Positions 8,178 through 15,328 of a stretch of 32,620 nt of DNA are shown one piece after another. Below the pieces are notes generated by a model that was not told the origin of the DNA, searched no databases, and saw nothing but the letters and a program-made list of their open reading frames with translations. The first letter of the stretch is position 1. Each line of letters opens with the position of its first letter. The translations under genes were made by a program, and so were the position numbers. This stretch comes from an uncultured Acidobacteriota bacterium (lineage in GTDB: Bacteria; Acidobacteriota; Vicinamibacteria; Vicinamibacterales; UBA2999): assembly GCA_902826515.1 (NCBI GenBank), contig CADEFD010000015.1:20600-53219 (forward strand). The letters run 5' to 3'.

Positions 8178-8201
8178 CCCCAGCCCCCAGCCCCCAGCCC
8201 C
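8178..8201 (-). repeat. Four-tract G-rich repeat on the minus strand, possible G-quadruplex
   Basis: Read on the minus strand there are four G runs of 4, 5, 5 and 4 bases, each separated by CT, so the unit GGGGGCT is repeated almost exactly. This fits the strictest G-quadruplex pattern with two-base loops. It lies 14 bases beyond the stop codon of the minus-strand sulfatase-fold gene and so falls in its 3' untranslated region. Confidence 0.5.
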
Positions 8202-8214
8202 GATGTGCTGCTTC

Positions 8215-10239
8215 TCAGCGAAGGGAGCGAAGCAGCTCAGTCGCGGCCTGGCGTTCGCGTACCGCGCTCTTCGGCGCCCGGCGCAGCAACTCCCGCCACG
8301 CGGTGGCCGCGTCGGCGGGGCGGCCGGCCTGCTGGCAGGCGATGCCGAGGTTCAGGCGCGCCTCATGGAAGTCGGGCGCGGCGGCCAGCGCGCGCGTGAA
8401 GAGATCGACGGCGTCTCCGGGGCGTCCCGCCTGCACGAACATCACGCCGCGGCCGTTGGCGGCATCGACATGCGCCGGGTCGAGGGCGAGGGCGCGGTCG
8501 TACGCCTCGGCTGCGCCAGTCAGGTCGTTCGTCGCCTGCCGCGCATTGCCGAGATTCGACCAGTAGCTGGCATTGGAGGCGTCCACCTCCACCGCGCGGG
8601 CAAATGCGGCCGCCGCGGCGGCGTCTTCACCGGCATCGGCGTGCAGCAGACCACGGCCGTTGTGCGCGGCAGCAAGGCGCGGATCGAGGGCGAGCGCCGC
8701 ATCTTCGGCCCGCACGGCCTCCGCCGCCTCACCGGCCGCCCGGGCCGCCACCGCGAGGTCGTGGAAGAGGGAGGCTTCGGCGGGGAAGCGCGTGACCGCG
8801 GCCGCCAGCACCCGCATGGCCTCGCGGGCCTCACCGCGAGCCGAGAGCGCGCGCGCGTAAGCGGTGACGAAGACGTAGCCGTCAGGATGCGCCCCTGCCA
8901 GCGCGGCGAGCGTCGCCACTTCGGTGGCCGGGGATTCGGCGGCCCGCTCGAAGCGTGTCCAGTCGGCGGCTCCGGCCGAAGGATGCGGCGCATTGGCGCG
9001 CGGCGCCGTGGACGAGGGCCCCGACGCGTAGCCGAGCGCGCGGAGCTTCGCGAGCGCCGCCGCATCGGGGGCCGCCGCCTGGCGCTTCGCGACCATGAGG
9101 GGCGTGAGGCGGGCCACGGCGGCGCGGGCGTCGGCGGTGTCGCGGCCGGCGAGATTCGCGGCTTCCGCGGCGTCGGTGCCGAGGTCGTAATACTCGAGGG
9201 TGGCGCTGCGAATCAGCTTGCGGGTGGCGCCGGCGAGCACGTGCAGCGGATGCCAGCCGGCCACCGCCGGATACGTCGTTTCCGCGTACACCTCGCCGCG
9301 CGGATCGGGATCGCGCAGCGTGCGCGTGGACGCGTCCGGCAGCACCGCCGGAGCGCCGCTCAACTGCAGCACCGACACGGCGACGTCCGCGAGTGACACC
9401 GGCACGGCCACCGTGGCGGGCGCGAGCGAGGGCGCGCGCACGATGAGCGGCACGCGCAGCGTCGAGTCGTAGGCGAGCATGCCGTGTGTGGACTCGCCGT
9501 GATCGCCGAGGCCCTCCCCGTGATCGCCGGCCACGACCACGATGGTCGAGTCCGCAAGGCCTTTCGCATCGATCCGGGCGAGGAGGCGGCCCACCTGCGC
9601 GCCGGCGTAAGCGATTTCGCCGTCATACGGACGGTCCACGAAGCGCGAACGCCAGGGCTCCGGCGGCGTGTAGGGGGCGTGCGGATCGTAGAGATGTACC
9701 CACAACAGGAACGGACCGGCCGGCGCCGCGTCGAGCCAGCCAATCGCGGCATCGACGACGTCGCCACCCGGCCGTGATGCCTCGAGCGTGTCGGTCGCCT
9801 CGGCCGCACGCGGCACGCGGTCGTCGTAGGTGTCGAAGCCGCGGGCGAGGCCGAAGCGGCGATCGAGCACGTAGGCGCCGACGAAGGCAGCCGTGCGGTA
9901 GCCGGCGCCCTTGAGGGCGGTGGCGAGTGTCGGCACCTCGGCGCCGAGGGTCTCGCCGTTCAGGCGCACACCGTGTGCCGGCGGCAGCTGCCCGGTGAGC
10001 AGCGTCGTGTGGGCCGGCAAGGTGAGCGGCACGGCCGTGCGCGCCATCGTGAAGTGCACGCCGGCGGCGGCGATCGCGTCGAGGTCCGGCGCGATTCCGC
10101 GGCCGAGACGATCGGCCCGCAGCGTGTCGATCGTGACGAGGACGATGTTGCGCGGCGGCGGCGCCGTGGATTGCGGCGGACGTCCGCACGCGGCGACGGC
10201 CGCGAGCGCGAGCAGGAGCGTGGCGCGCGGCAGGAACAC
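8215..10239 (-). CDS. Sulfatase-fold (alkaline phosphatase superfamily) lipoprotein with C-terminal TPR repeats
   Basis: A 674-residue paralogue of the gene at 2990-4867. A short signal peptide ends in the lipobox AVAAC (Cys18). The fold starts with NIVLVTIDTLRADRLG (metal Asp38). The nucleophile region reads PLTLPAHTTLLTG with Thr73 where sulfatases have Cys or Ser, and His77 in place of the usual Arg. VVVAGDHGEGLGDHGESTHG gives the later metal ligands. From about residue 430 to the end there are several TPRs (ASYWSNLGNARQATNDLTGAAEAYDRALALDPAHVDAANGRG is two motifs). GTG at 10239 is chosen because it opens the lipoprotein signal; it has no Shine-Dalgarno sequence, but a promoter ends seven bases upstream, so it may be leaderless. 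It converges on the TonB-dependent receptor. Confidence 0.88.
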   Translation of the reverse strand: MFLPRATLLLALAAVAACGRPPQSTAPPPRNIVLVTIDTLRADRLGRGIAPDLDAIAAAGVHFTMARTAVPLTLPAHTTLLTGQLPPAHGVRLNGETLGAEVPTLATALKGAGYRTAAFVGAYVLDRRFGLARGFDTYDDRVPRAAEATDTLEASRPGGDVVDAAIGWLDAAPAGPFLLWVHLYDPHAPYTPPEPWRSRFVDRPYDGEIAYAGAQVGRLLARIDAKGLADSTIVVVAGDHGEGLGDHGESTHGMLAYDSTLRVPLIVRAPSLAPATVAVPVSLADVAVSVLQLSGAPAVLPDASTRTLRDPDPRGEVYAETTYPAVAGWHPLHVLAGATRKLIRSATLEYYDLGTDAAEAANLAGRDTADARAAVARLTPLMVAKRQAAAPDAAALAKLRALGYASGPSSTAPRANAPHPSAGAADWTRFERAAESPATEVATLAALAGAHPDGYVFVTAYARALSARGEAREAMRVLAAAVTRFPAEASLFHDLAVAARAAGEAAEAVRAEDAALALDPRLAAAHNGRGLLHADAGEDAAAAAAFARAVEVDASNASYWSNLGNARQATNDLTGAAEAYDRALALDPAHVDAANGRGVMFVQAGRPGDAVDLFTRALAAAPDFHEARLNLGIACQQAGRPADAATAWRELLRRAPKSAVRERQAATELLRSLR

Positions 10240-10246
10240 GCTTCGG

Positions 10247-10276
10247 ATGATGCTGCGTGCAGCGGGGCGCTGTAAA
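10247..10276 (-). promoter_or_regulatory. Predicted sigma70-type promoter of the second sulfatase-fold gene
   Basis: On the minus strand TTTACA (10271-10276, five of six to TTGACA) and CATCAT (10247-10252, four of six to TATAAT) are 18 bases apart. Only seven bases separate the -10 from the GTG start codon, predicting a leaderless message. It suggests the gene is transcribed separately from egtBD upstream. Confidence 0.4.
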
Positions 10277-10312
10277 CCCCTCGCCTCCCGGCGGACCCGC
10301 GCCGCGGCCGGG

Positions 10313-11293
10313 CTATCCGCATTCGGCCAGGGTGAGCGCGAACGGGCTCGTCCCGTCAATCCATTGCGCGCGGACGCCGAAGCCGCAGCCGGTCAGCAGC
10401 GTGGTGATGCCGTCCCGGGTGTACTTGTAGGAACTCTCCGTCCAGATCGACTCGCCCGGACGCAGCGTCAACGCCAGGCTCGCGCCGGTAATCGAGATGT
10501 GCTGCTCCGCCGTGCTGACGAGATGCATCTCGACCCGCGACGCCGCCGCGTTCCAGAACGCGCGGTGGACGAAGCCCCGCAGGTCGAAGTTCGCCGCGAG
10601 GTCGCGGTTGAGGCGCACGAGCAGGTTGAGATTGAACGCCGAGGTCACGCCGAGCGGGTCGTCGTAGGCCAGCAGCAGGTCGCGTTCGGGCTTCACGAGG
10701 TCCACGCCGAGCAGCAGGCGGTCGCCGGTGGTCAGGGCCGACCGCATGTCCCGCAGGAACGCCCTCGCCGCGTCGGGGTCGAAGTTGCCGAGATTGGAGC
10801 CGAGAAAGAGCACCAGCGTCCGGCCGTCGCCGCGGGTGGCGCCGATTTCGGCAAGGCCGGCGTCGTAGGTCGTCTGATGCGAGTGAATCGGCCCGGCCGA
10901 TACCGCGGCGATCGATCGCGCGGCGGTGGCCAGCGCGGCAGGGGAGACGTCCACGAGGTGCACGGCGGGTCGAGAGACGGGACGGCCGGCCTCGAGCAGC
11001 GCGGCCATCTTGGCGCCGTTGCCGGCGCCGAGTTCCACGATGCGCGCCGGCGCCGGCCTCCCTGACACGATCTCGCGGGCGTGTGCGGTGAGCAGGCGGG
11101 TCTCGGCGCGGGTGATGGGATACCAGGGCAACTCGCAGATGGCATCGAAAAGCGCCGAGCCGAGCGCATCGTAGAGGTAGCGCGACGGCAATTGCCGGGG
11201 ATGCCGCGTCAGCGCCTCGCGCACGTCGGCGGCCAGATCGTGGTCGGTCTCCGCGGGCAGGAAGGGGGCGCCGGCCCGCGCCGTGGCCGTCAT
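10313..11293 (-). CDS. egtD: L-histidine N-alpha-methyltransferase EgtD (ergothioneine biosynthesis)
   Basis: A 326-residue SAM-dependent methyltransferase that converts histidine to hercynine, the first step of ergothioneine synthesis. The SAM site is IVELGAGNGAKMAALLE (~85-101). Substrate-binding residues known from mycobacterial EgtD align with a constant offset of four: Asn170 (LGSNLGNFDP), Tyr210 (LLAYDDPLG), Met256 (RVEMHL), and Glu286 and Ser288 (WTESSYKY). The histidine-specificity residues are therefore intact. Length matches the family. Its ATG overlaps the egtB stop by four bases (ATGA), so translation is coupled. I see no egtE, egtA or egtC beside it. Confidence 0.96.
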   Translation of the reverse strand: MTATARAGAPFLPAETDHDLAADVREALTRHPRQLPSRYLYDALGSALFDAICELPWYPITRAETRLLTAHAREIVSGRPAPARIVELGAGNGAKMAALLEAGRPVSRPAVHLVDVSPAALATAARSIAAVSAGPIHSHQTTYDAGLAEIGATRGDGRTLVLFLGSNLGNFDPDAARAFLRDMRSALTTGDRLLLGVDLVKPERDLLLAYDDPLGVTSAFNLNLLVRLNRDLAANFDLRGFVHRAFWNAAASRVEMHLVSTAEQHISITGASLALTLRPGESIWTESSYKYTRDGITTLLTGCGFGVRAQWIDGTSPFALTLAECG

Positions 11294-12708
11294 CGTGCCC
11301 CACGCTCGCGCACGCAGCGGAATCCCGCGTATACGTAGGGATACCGCGGCCTGAACCAGTTGCGGAACGACGGCCGGACGAGCGCGGCCGCGGTGACCGG
11401 CGAGGCCCCTTTCATCACGACGTGTTCACCGTCGAAGAAGTCGGCCGAGTACTCCGGGTACGACGGCAGCGGCTCGAAACCGGCGAACGGCGCGAACACC
11501 GACGACGTCCACTCCCACCCGTTGCCCACGAGATCGGCGATGCCCCACGCACTGTCGCCGTCGGGCCGTCGTCCTGCCGGCTGCGGATCCCACGACGCGA
11601 AGTCGAGTACGGCGTGCCGGGCCGTGGGCGGCGTCGAGCCCCAGGGATACCGGCGCTCGTCGCCGCCGGGAGTGCCGTAGGCCGCCCGATGGAACTCCGC
11701 TTCGCTCGGCAGCCGCGCGCCGCGCCAGCGGGCAAAGGCCGACGCTTCGGCCTGGCTGACATAGACCGGCCACGGGCGGGGCAGCGGCACGAGGTCGAAC
11801 ATGCCGCGCCACCACCACCGCCCGCCGTCGTGTACCCAGAACGGCGGATGGTCGATTCTCGACGCCGTGCGCCACGCCCAGTCCGCCTCCGTCCACCATC
11901 GGCGATCGTCGTAGCCGCCGGCCTCGACGAACGGCAGGAACGCCGCGTTCGTCACGTTGTGACGCTCGATGGCGAAGGACGGGACATGCACCGTGGTCGC
12001 CAGGCGTTCGTTGTCCCAGGTGAACGGTTCCTCGCCGATGCTGGCGCCGAGCGTGACCTCGCCGGCCGGGACGTCGATCCATGCGGCGTCCGGAGACGGG
12101 CCATGCGTGGCCGGGCGATAGCCCGGCGGCCGGCGCTTGGCGTCGAAGGGGAGCCGATGCCACATGTACAGCAGCGTTTCCTGATGCATCGCCTCGTGTT
12201 CGAGGATGCAGTACGCCGCCTCCGCGCGCTGCAGCAGCGGATGCCCGTCCTGCACGATGGGGGCGTGCGCGAGTGCGTCGAGCACGCGCCGATCGGCTTC
12301 GTCCGCGAACTGCTGCACCGTGTGCCGCGACGGCCAGCGCGCGGCCGGTGTCGCGCCGCGGTCGGACTCATGCGGGTCGATGCCCCGCGCGAACAGCTGC
12401 TCGAGCGCGGCGTCGATGCTCTCGCCCCCGAGGCCGCGCTTCACGAGTGTGTTGAAGCTGAACGCCGGCAGATGCCCTTCGTAGAAGACGATCGGATGAC
12501 GCAGCGCGATCGGCCGGCTGTAGTAGACCTCCGGGCTCAGCAGGTCGAACAGCTGGCGTGACCGGGCGCGATTGCGTGCGTACCAGTCGAGGAAGACGCC
12601 GCGGTCGCCTGATGCCGCCGTGCCGGCGCGGCTCGGCCCCGCCGGATCGTGAGGCAGCGTGGCTCGCTGTGCGTCGGCGGTAAGAGTGGCGTGTGGATGT
12701 TCGGTCAT
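11290..12708 (-). CDS. egtB: Ergothioneine biosynthesis sulfoxide synthase EgtB
   Basis: A 472-residue non-haem iron enzyme that joins hercynine to a cysteine-containing thiol using O2, forming the sulfoxide precursor of ergothioneine. The N-terminal DinB-like domain carries the expected three-His iron site: His79 (FYEGHLPAF) and His171/His175 (EHEAMHQE). The C-terminal FGE-sulfatase-like domain (~205-470) shows RLPSEAEFHRAAYG, GNGWEWTSS and the closing YAGFRCVRE. ATG at 12708 has AGGGCGGG just upstream; the frame is open further upstream but without family-like sequence. Whether the thiol donor is cysteine or gamma-glutamylcysteine is not decided; no egtA or egtC lies nearby, which leans weakly to cysteine. 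A stable hairpin precedes the ribosome-binding site. Confidence 0.95.
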   Translation of the reverse strand: MTEHPHATLTADAQRATLPHDPAGPSRAGTAASGDRGVFLDWYARNRARSRQLFDLLSPEVYYSRPIALRHPIVFYEGHLPAFSFNTLVKRGLGGESIDAALEQLFARGIDPHESDRGATPAARWPSRHTVQQFADEADRRVLDALAHAPIVQDGHPLLQRAEAAYCILEHEAMHQETLLYMWHRLPFDAKRRPPGYRPATHGPSPDAAWIDVPAGEVTLGASIGEEPFTWDNERLATTVHVPSFAIERHNVTNAAFLPFVEAGGYDDRRWWTEADWAWRTASRIDHPPFWVHDGGRWWWRGMFDLVPLPRPWPVYVSQAEASAFARWRGARLPSEAEFHRAAYGTPGGDERRYPWGSTPPTARHAVLDFASWDPQPAGRRPDGDSAWGIADLVGNGWEWTSSVFAPFAGFEPLPSYPEYSADFFDGEHVVMKGASPVTAAALVRPSFRNWFRPRYPYVYAGFRCVRERGAR

Positions 12709-12718
12709 GGCCCGCCCT

Positions 12719-12754
12719 GCACGGCACAGTGCAAAGCACGCTCCAGTGCCGTGC
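12719..12754 (-). promoter_or_regulatory. Nested inverted repeat in the egtB leader
   Basis: Outer arms GCACGGCAC (12719-12727) and GTGCCGTGC (12746-12754) match perfectly over 9 bp and enclose an inner hairpin GTGC-AAA-GCAC (12729-12739). In the egtB message the hairpin would end about ten bases before the start codon, directly next to the ribosome-binding site. It could be an operator for a dimeric regulator or an RNA structure that controls egtB translation. No known riboswitch class was recognised. Confidence 0.5.
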
Positions 12755-12896
12755 GGCGGCATGGTCACGCTGCCCCGTGCGCGCATGAGCCACGTGATGC
12801 CATCAATGAGTAGCGGTTTACCCAGAGTCCCACCCCGCGGTGCCACTGGGCGGCGCGCGCCGCGGGCAGCCAATTTGCAGCCGTGGACCTCAGCAC

Positions 12897-12901
12897 GGAG
12901 G
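12897..12901 (+). promoter_or_regulatory. Ribosome-binding site of the flavodoxin-like gene
   Basis: GGAGG lies seven bases before GTG at 12909. This perfect site fixes the start there rather than at in-frame codons further upstream, whose sequence is not family-like. Confidence 0.75.
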
Positions 12902-12908
12902 TCGCGCG

Positions 12909-13976
12909 GTGGACGTTCGCACGGGGCAGGGCAGTGTCGCGCTGACGCGCGAAGAGTTCGAACGCCGGCTGGGTGAGCGCTTCGCCGATCCGGCGTTCGA
13001 CGCGGTGCGCGCGGAACTCGGTCGCATCGTCGAGGTGGCGTGGTCGAACTACGAGGCGTCGCGCAAGAGTCCGCGGACGCGGCGCGCCGGTGCTGAGTTC
13101 GCGCATCCCGAGGTGGAGCTGGCCGTCGAGTGGCTCGACACGCGCGAGCGCCTGCGGCAGGCGGCGGCCGAACACGACCGGGCGGACGCGCCCGCCCAGG
13201 TGCTGCTCGTGTCGGCGGCGGCCCGGCACGACCAGACGTGTCCCGGCGAGATGTCCAAGACGTTCCGGCTGGTCGAGATCGCGCGGCAGGAACTCGAGCA
13301 CGCCGGCGTCGGCTGCGACCTGCTCGACCTGAGTCTGCTGTCGGCGGAATACGGCCGGCAGATCCTGCCGTGCAAGGCCTGCGTTTCCACGGCCATGCCG
13401 CTCTGTCACTGGCCCTGCTCGTGTTACCCCAACCATGCCCTCGGACAGGTCAACGACTGGATGCACGAGATCTACCCGCGCTGGGTGCGCGCGCACGCCG
13501 TGCTCATCGTGACGCCGGTCTACTGGTATCAGGCGCCGTCCGGCCTGAAGCTGATGATGGACCGGCTCGTCTGCGCCGACGGCGGCAACCCGGACCCGAC
13601 CACGACCCATGGCAAGAAGCCGGCGGAGGCCAAGGCGCTCGAGCTGCAGGGATGGCCCTATCCGCGGCATCTGGCCGGCCGGCTGTTCGGCGTCGTCGTG
13701 CATGGCGACGCGGCCGGCGCCGAAGGACTCAGACGGTCACTGGAAGACTGGCTGACCGACATGCACCTCGTGCCGGCGGCGCCGCGCGTGGCCCTCGACC
13801 GCTACATCGGGTATTACGAGCCGTACGCCACGAGTCACGAGGCGCTCGACCGGGATGCGGCGGTGCAGGATGAGGTGCGCCAGGTGGCGCAGGCGGTGGC
13901 GGCCGGCGTGGGCCGGCTGCGCCGCGGTGAGTGGCCGCCGCGCGAACCCGACGCGGCGGAGCCTCGACCCAAGTAG
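12909..13976 (+). CDS. Flavodoxin-fold NAD(P)H-dependent oxidoreductase-like protein with Cys-rich insert
   Basis: A 355-residue protein. An N-terminal helical extension (~1-95) precedes a flavodoxin-like domain: VLLVSAAARHDQTCPGEMSKTFRLVEIARQELEHAG (~101-136) is the FMN phosphate-loop strand and helix, and VLIVTPVYWYQAPSGLKLMMDRL is the family's second flavin-contact motif. Between them is a Cys-rich stretch, PCKACVSTAMPLCHWPCSCYPNHA, with five Cys in 16 residues. Related flavoproteins have a CxxC in this position, some binding an Fe-S cluster; this arrangement is not one I can assign. The product is probably cytosolic, with no signal peptide. It is divergent from egtB and heads an operon with an M23 peptidase and an ABC transporter. 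A redox role is likely but the substrate is unknown. Confidence 0.85.
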   Translation: MDVRTGQGSVALTREEFERRLGERFADPAFDAVRAELGRIVEVAWSNYEASRKSPRTRRAGAEFAHPEVELAVEWLDTRERLRQAAAEHDRADAPAQVLLVSAAARHDQTCPGEMSKTFRLVEIARQELEHAGVGCDLLDLSLLSAEYGRQILPCKACVSTAMPLCHWPCSCYPNHALGQVNDWMHEIYPRWVRAHAVLIVTPVYWYQAPSGLKLMMDRLVCADGGNPDPTTTHGKKPAEAKALELQGWPYPRHLAGRLFGVVVHGDAAGAEGLRRSLEDWLTDMHLVPAAPRVALDRYIGYYEPYATSHEALDRDAAVQDEVRQVAQAVAAGVGRLRRGEWPPREPDAAEPRPK

Positions 13977-13978
13977 TC

Positions 13979-15328
13979 GTGCCGCGGCCTTCTGCGTCCC
14001 GTTCGTGGTGGCCGGCGGCCGGGCCGACGGCTCGGGTGGCCGTGCTCGGTGCCGTGATGGCCCTCGGGCCGGCATGTGCCACCGGGCCGCTGTCGCAGCT
14101 CACGCGGCCGGCCTCCCCGCATGAGGAATACAGCGAGCGGCTCGCCGAGGCCGGACTGGCCGACACCGCGCTCGGCCGTGACTGGACGATGGCCGGAGAG
14201 CAGGCGTTACGGGCGCCGGTCGAGCCCGCGCTGCCGTTCAATGAGTCCGTCTACTTCGCGCCCGAGGCCGCACGGGCCGTAGGCTACCGCCTCGAGCTCG
14301 CGCGCGGCCGCCAGTTGCGCCTCGATGTTGCCCCTGAAAACGACGCGGCGGCGCGGTTGTTCGTGGATATCTACCGGATCGAGCCCGGCGGCGCGCCGCG
14401 GCGTGTCACGTCGCTGGCGCCCGACGCGGCGACGCTGACCTACGACGTGGACGAGGACGCGGCGTTTGTTCTGCGCCTGCAACCCGAGCTGCTGCGGGGC
14501 GGCAGATACCGCGTGGTCGCCCGCACCCTGGCCTCGCTGCCATTCCCGGTGCCGTCGCTGGCCTCGCGCCCCGTGCAGAGTGGCTTCGGCGCGGAACGCG
14601 ACGCCGGCCGGCGGCTCCACGAAGGCATCGACATCTTCGCCGCCGCGGGCACGCCCGTGGTGGCCGTGCGGCCGGGCGTGGCGCGGCCGGGCACCAACCG
14701 CCTGGGCGGCAACGTCGTGTGGCTGCAGGAGGGCGGTTCGCGCCGGTCGTTCTACTACGCACATCTCGCGCGCGCCGCCTTCGACGCGCCAACCCGCGTG
14801 GTCGCCGGCCAGGTCGTGGGTTACGTCGGCAACACGGGCAACGCCCGCACGACCACACCGCACCTGCACTTCGGCATCTACGCCGGGCGGGCTCTCGACC
14901 CGCTGCCGTTCGTCGCTGCCGATGAGGGCGTGCCGGCGCCCGGCCGGCCGCCGGTGCCGCACGGCGAACTGGCGCGTGCCGCACGACCGGCGCTCGAGGT
15001 GTGGACCGGCACCCCGCGGACCTCGCCTCGCGCGGCGCTGCTGCCGCGCGACACGATCGTCCTGGTGGCCGGCGCGACGGCAGACGCGGTGCGCGTCGTG
15101 CTGCCCGATGGCGCCACCGGCTACGTTGCGCGGGAAACCGTCGTCGACGCCGCGTCGCCCCTTCGCCGGGAACGGCTGCCCGCCGGTGTGTCGGTGCGAG
15201 ACGCACCCGCCGACCGGGCCGCGGTGGCGCAGATCCTGGACGAACCACAGCAGGTCGACGTCCTCGGCCGGTTCGGCGCGTACACGTTCGTCCGGCTGAA
15301 CGACCGCCGCACCGGGTGGATACAGTGA
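13979..15328 (+). CDS. Exported M23-family (LytM-type) peptidase with C-terminal SH3-like domains
   Basis: About 449 residues. A signal-like N-terminus (hydrophobic ~18-34, then GPACATG, possibly lipidated) is followed by a beta-rich region (~85-185) and a LytM/peptidase M23 domain. All zinc and catalytic residues are present: His214 and Asp218 in LHEGID, His262 in YYAHL, and His295/His297 in TPHLHFG. Two SH3-like segments (~360-449; TGYVARETVV and TGWIQ at the very end) may bind the cell wall. Such enzymes cut peptide cross-links of murein. GTG at 13979 is two bases past the preceding stop and opens the signal; a GTG at 13931 is an alternative. Its stop overlaps the start of the ABC transporter gene by four bases. 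Confidence 0.9.
   Translation: MPRPSASRSWWPAAGPTARVAVLGAVMALGPACATGPLSQLTRPASPHEEYSERLAEAGLADTALGRDWTMAGEQALRAPVEPALPFNESVYFAPEAARAVGYRLELARGRQLRLDVAPENDAAARLFVDIYRIEPGGAPRRVTSLAPDAATLTYDVDEDAAFVLRLQPELLRGGRYRVVARTLASLPFPVPSLASRPVQSGFGAERDAGRRLHEGIDIFAAAGTPVVAVRPGVARPGTNRLGGNVVWLQEGGSRRSFYYAHLARAAFDAPTRVVAGQVVGYVGNTGNARTTTPHLHFGIYAGRALDPLPFVAADEGVPAPGRPPVPHGELARAARPALEVWTGTPRTSPRAALLPRDTIVLVAGATADAVRVVLPDGATGYVARETVVDAASPLRRERLPAGVSVRDAPADRAAVAQILDEPQQVDVLGRFGAYTFVRLNDRRTGWIQ

Noticed and set aside
8178..8201. CRISPR or longer tandem repeat array
   Set aside because: Four short tracts without spacers; no repeat-spacer pattern anywhere in the window.
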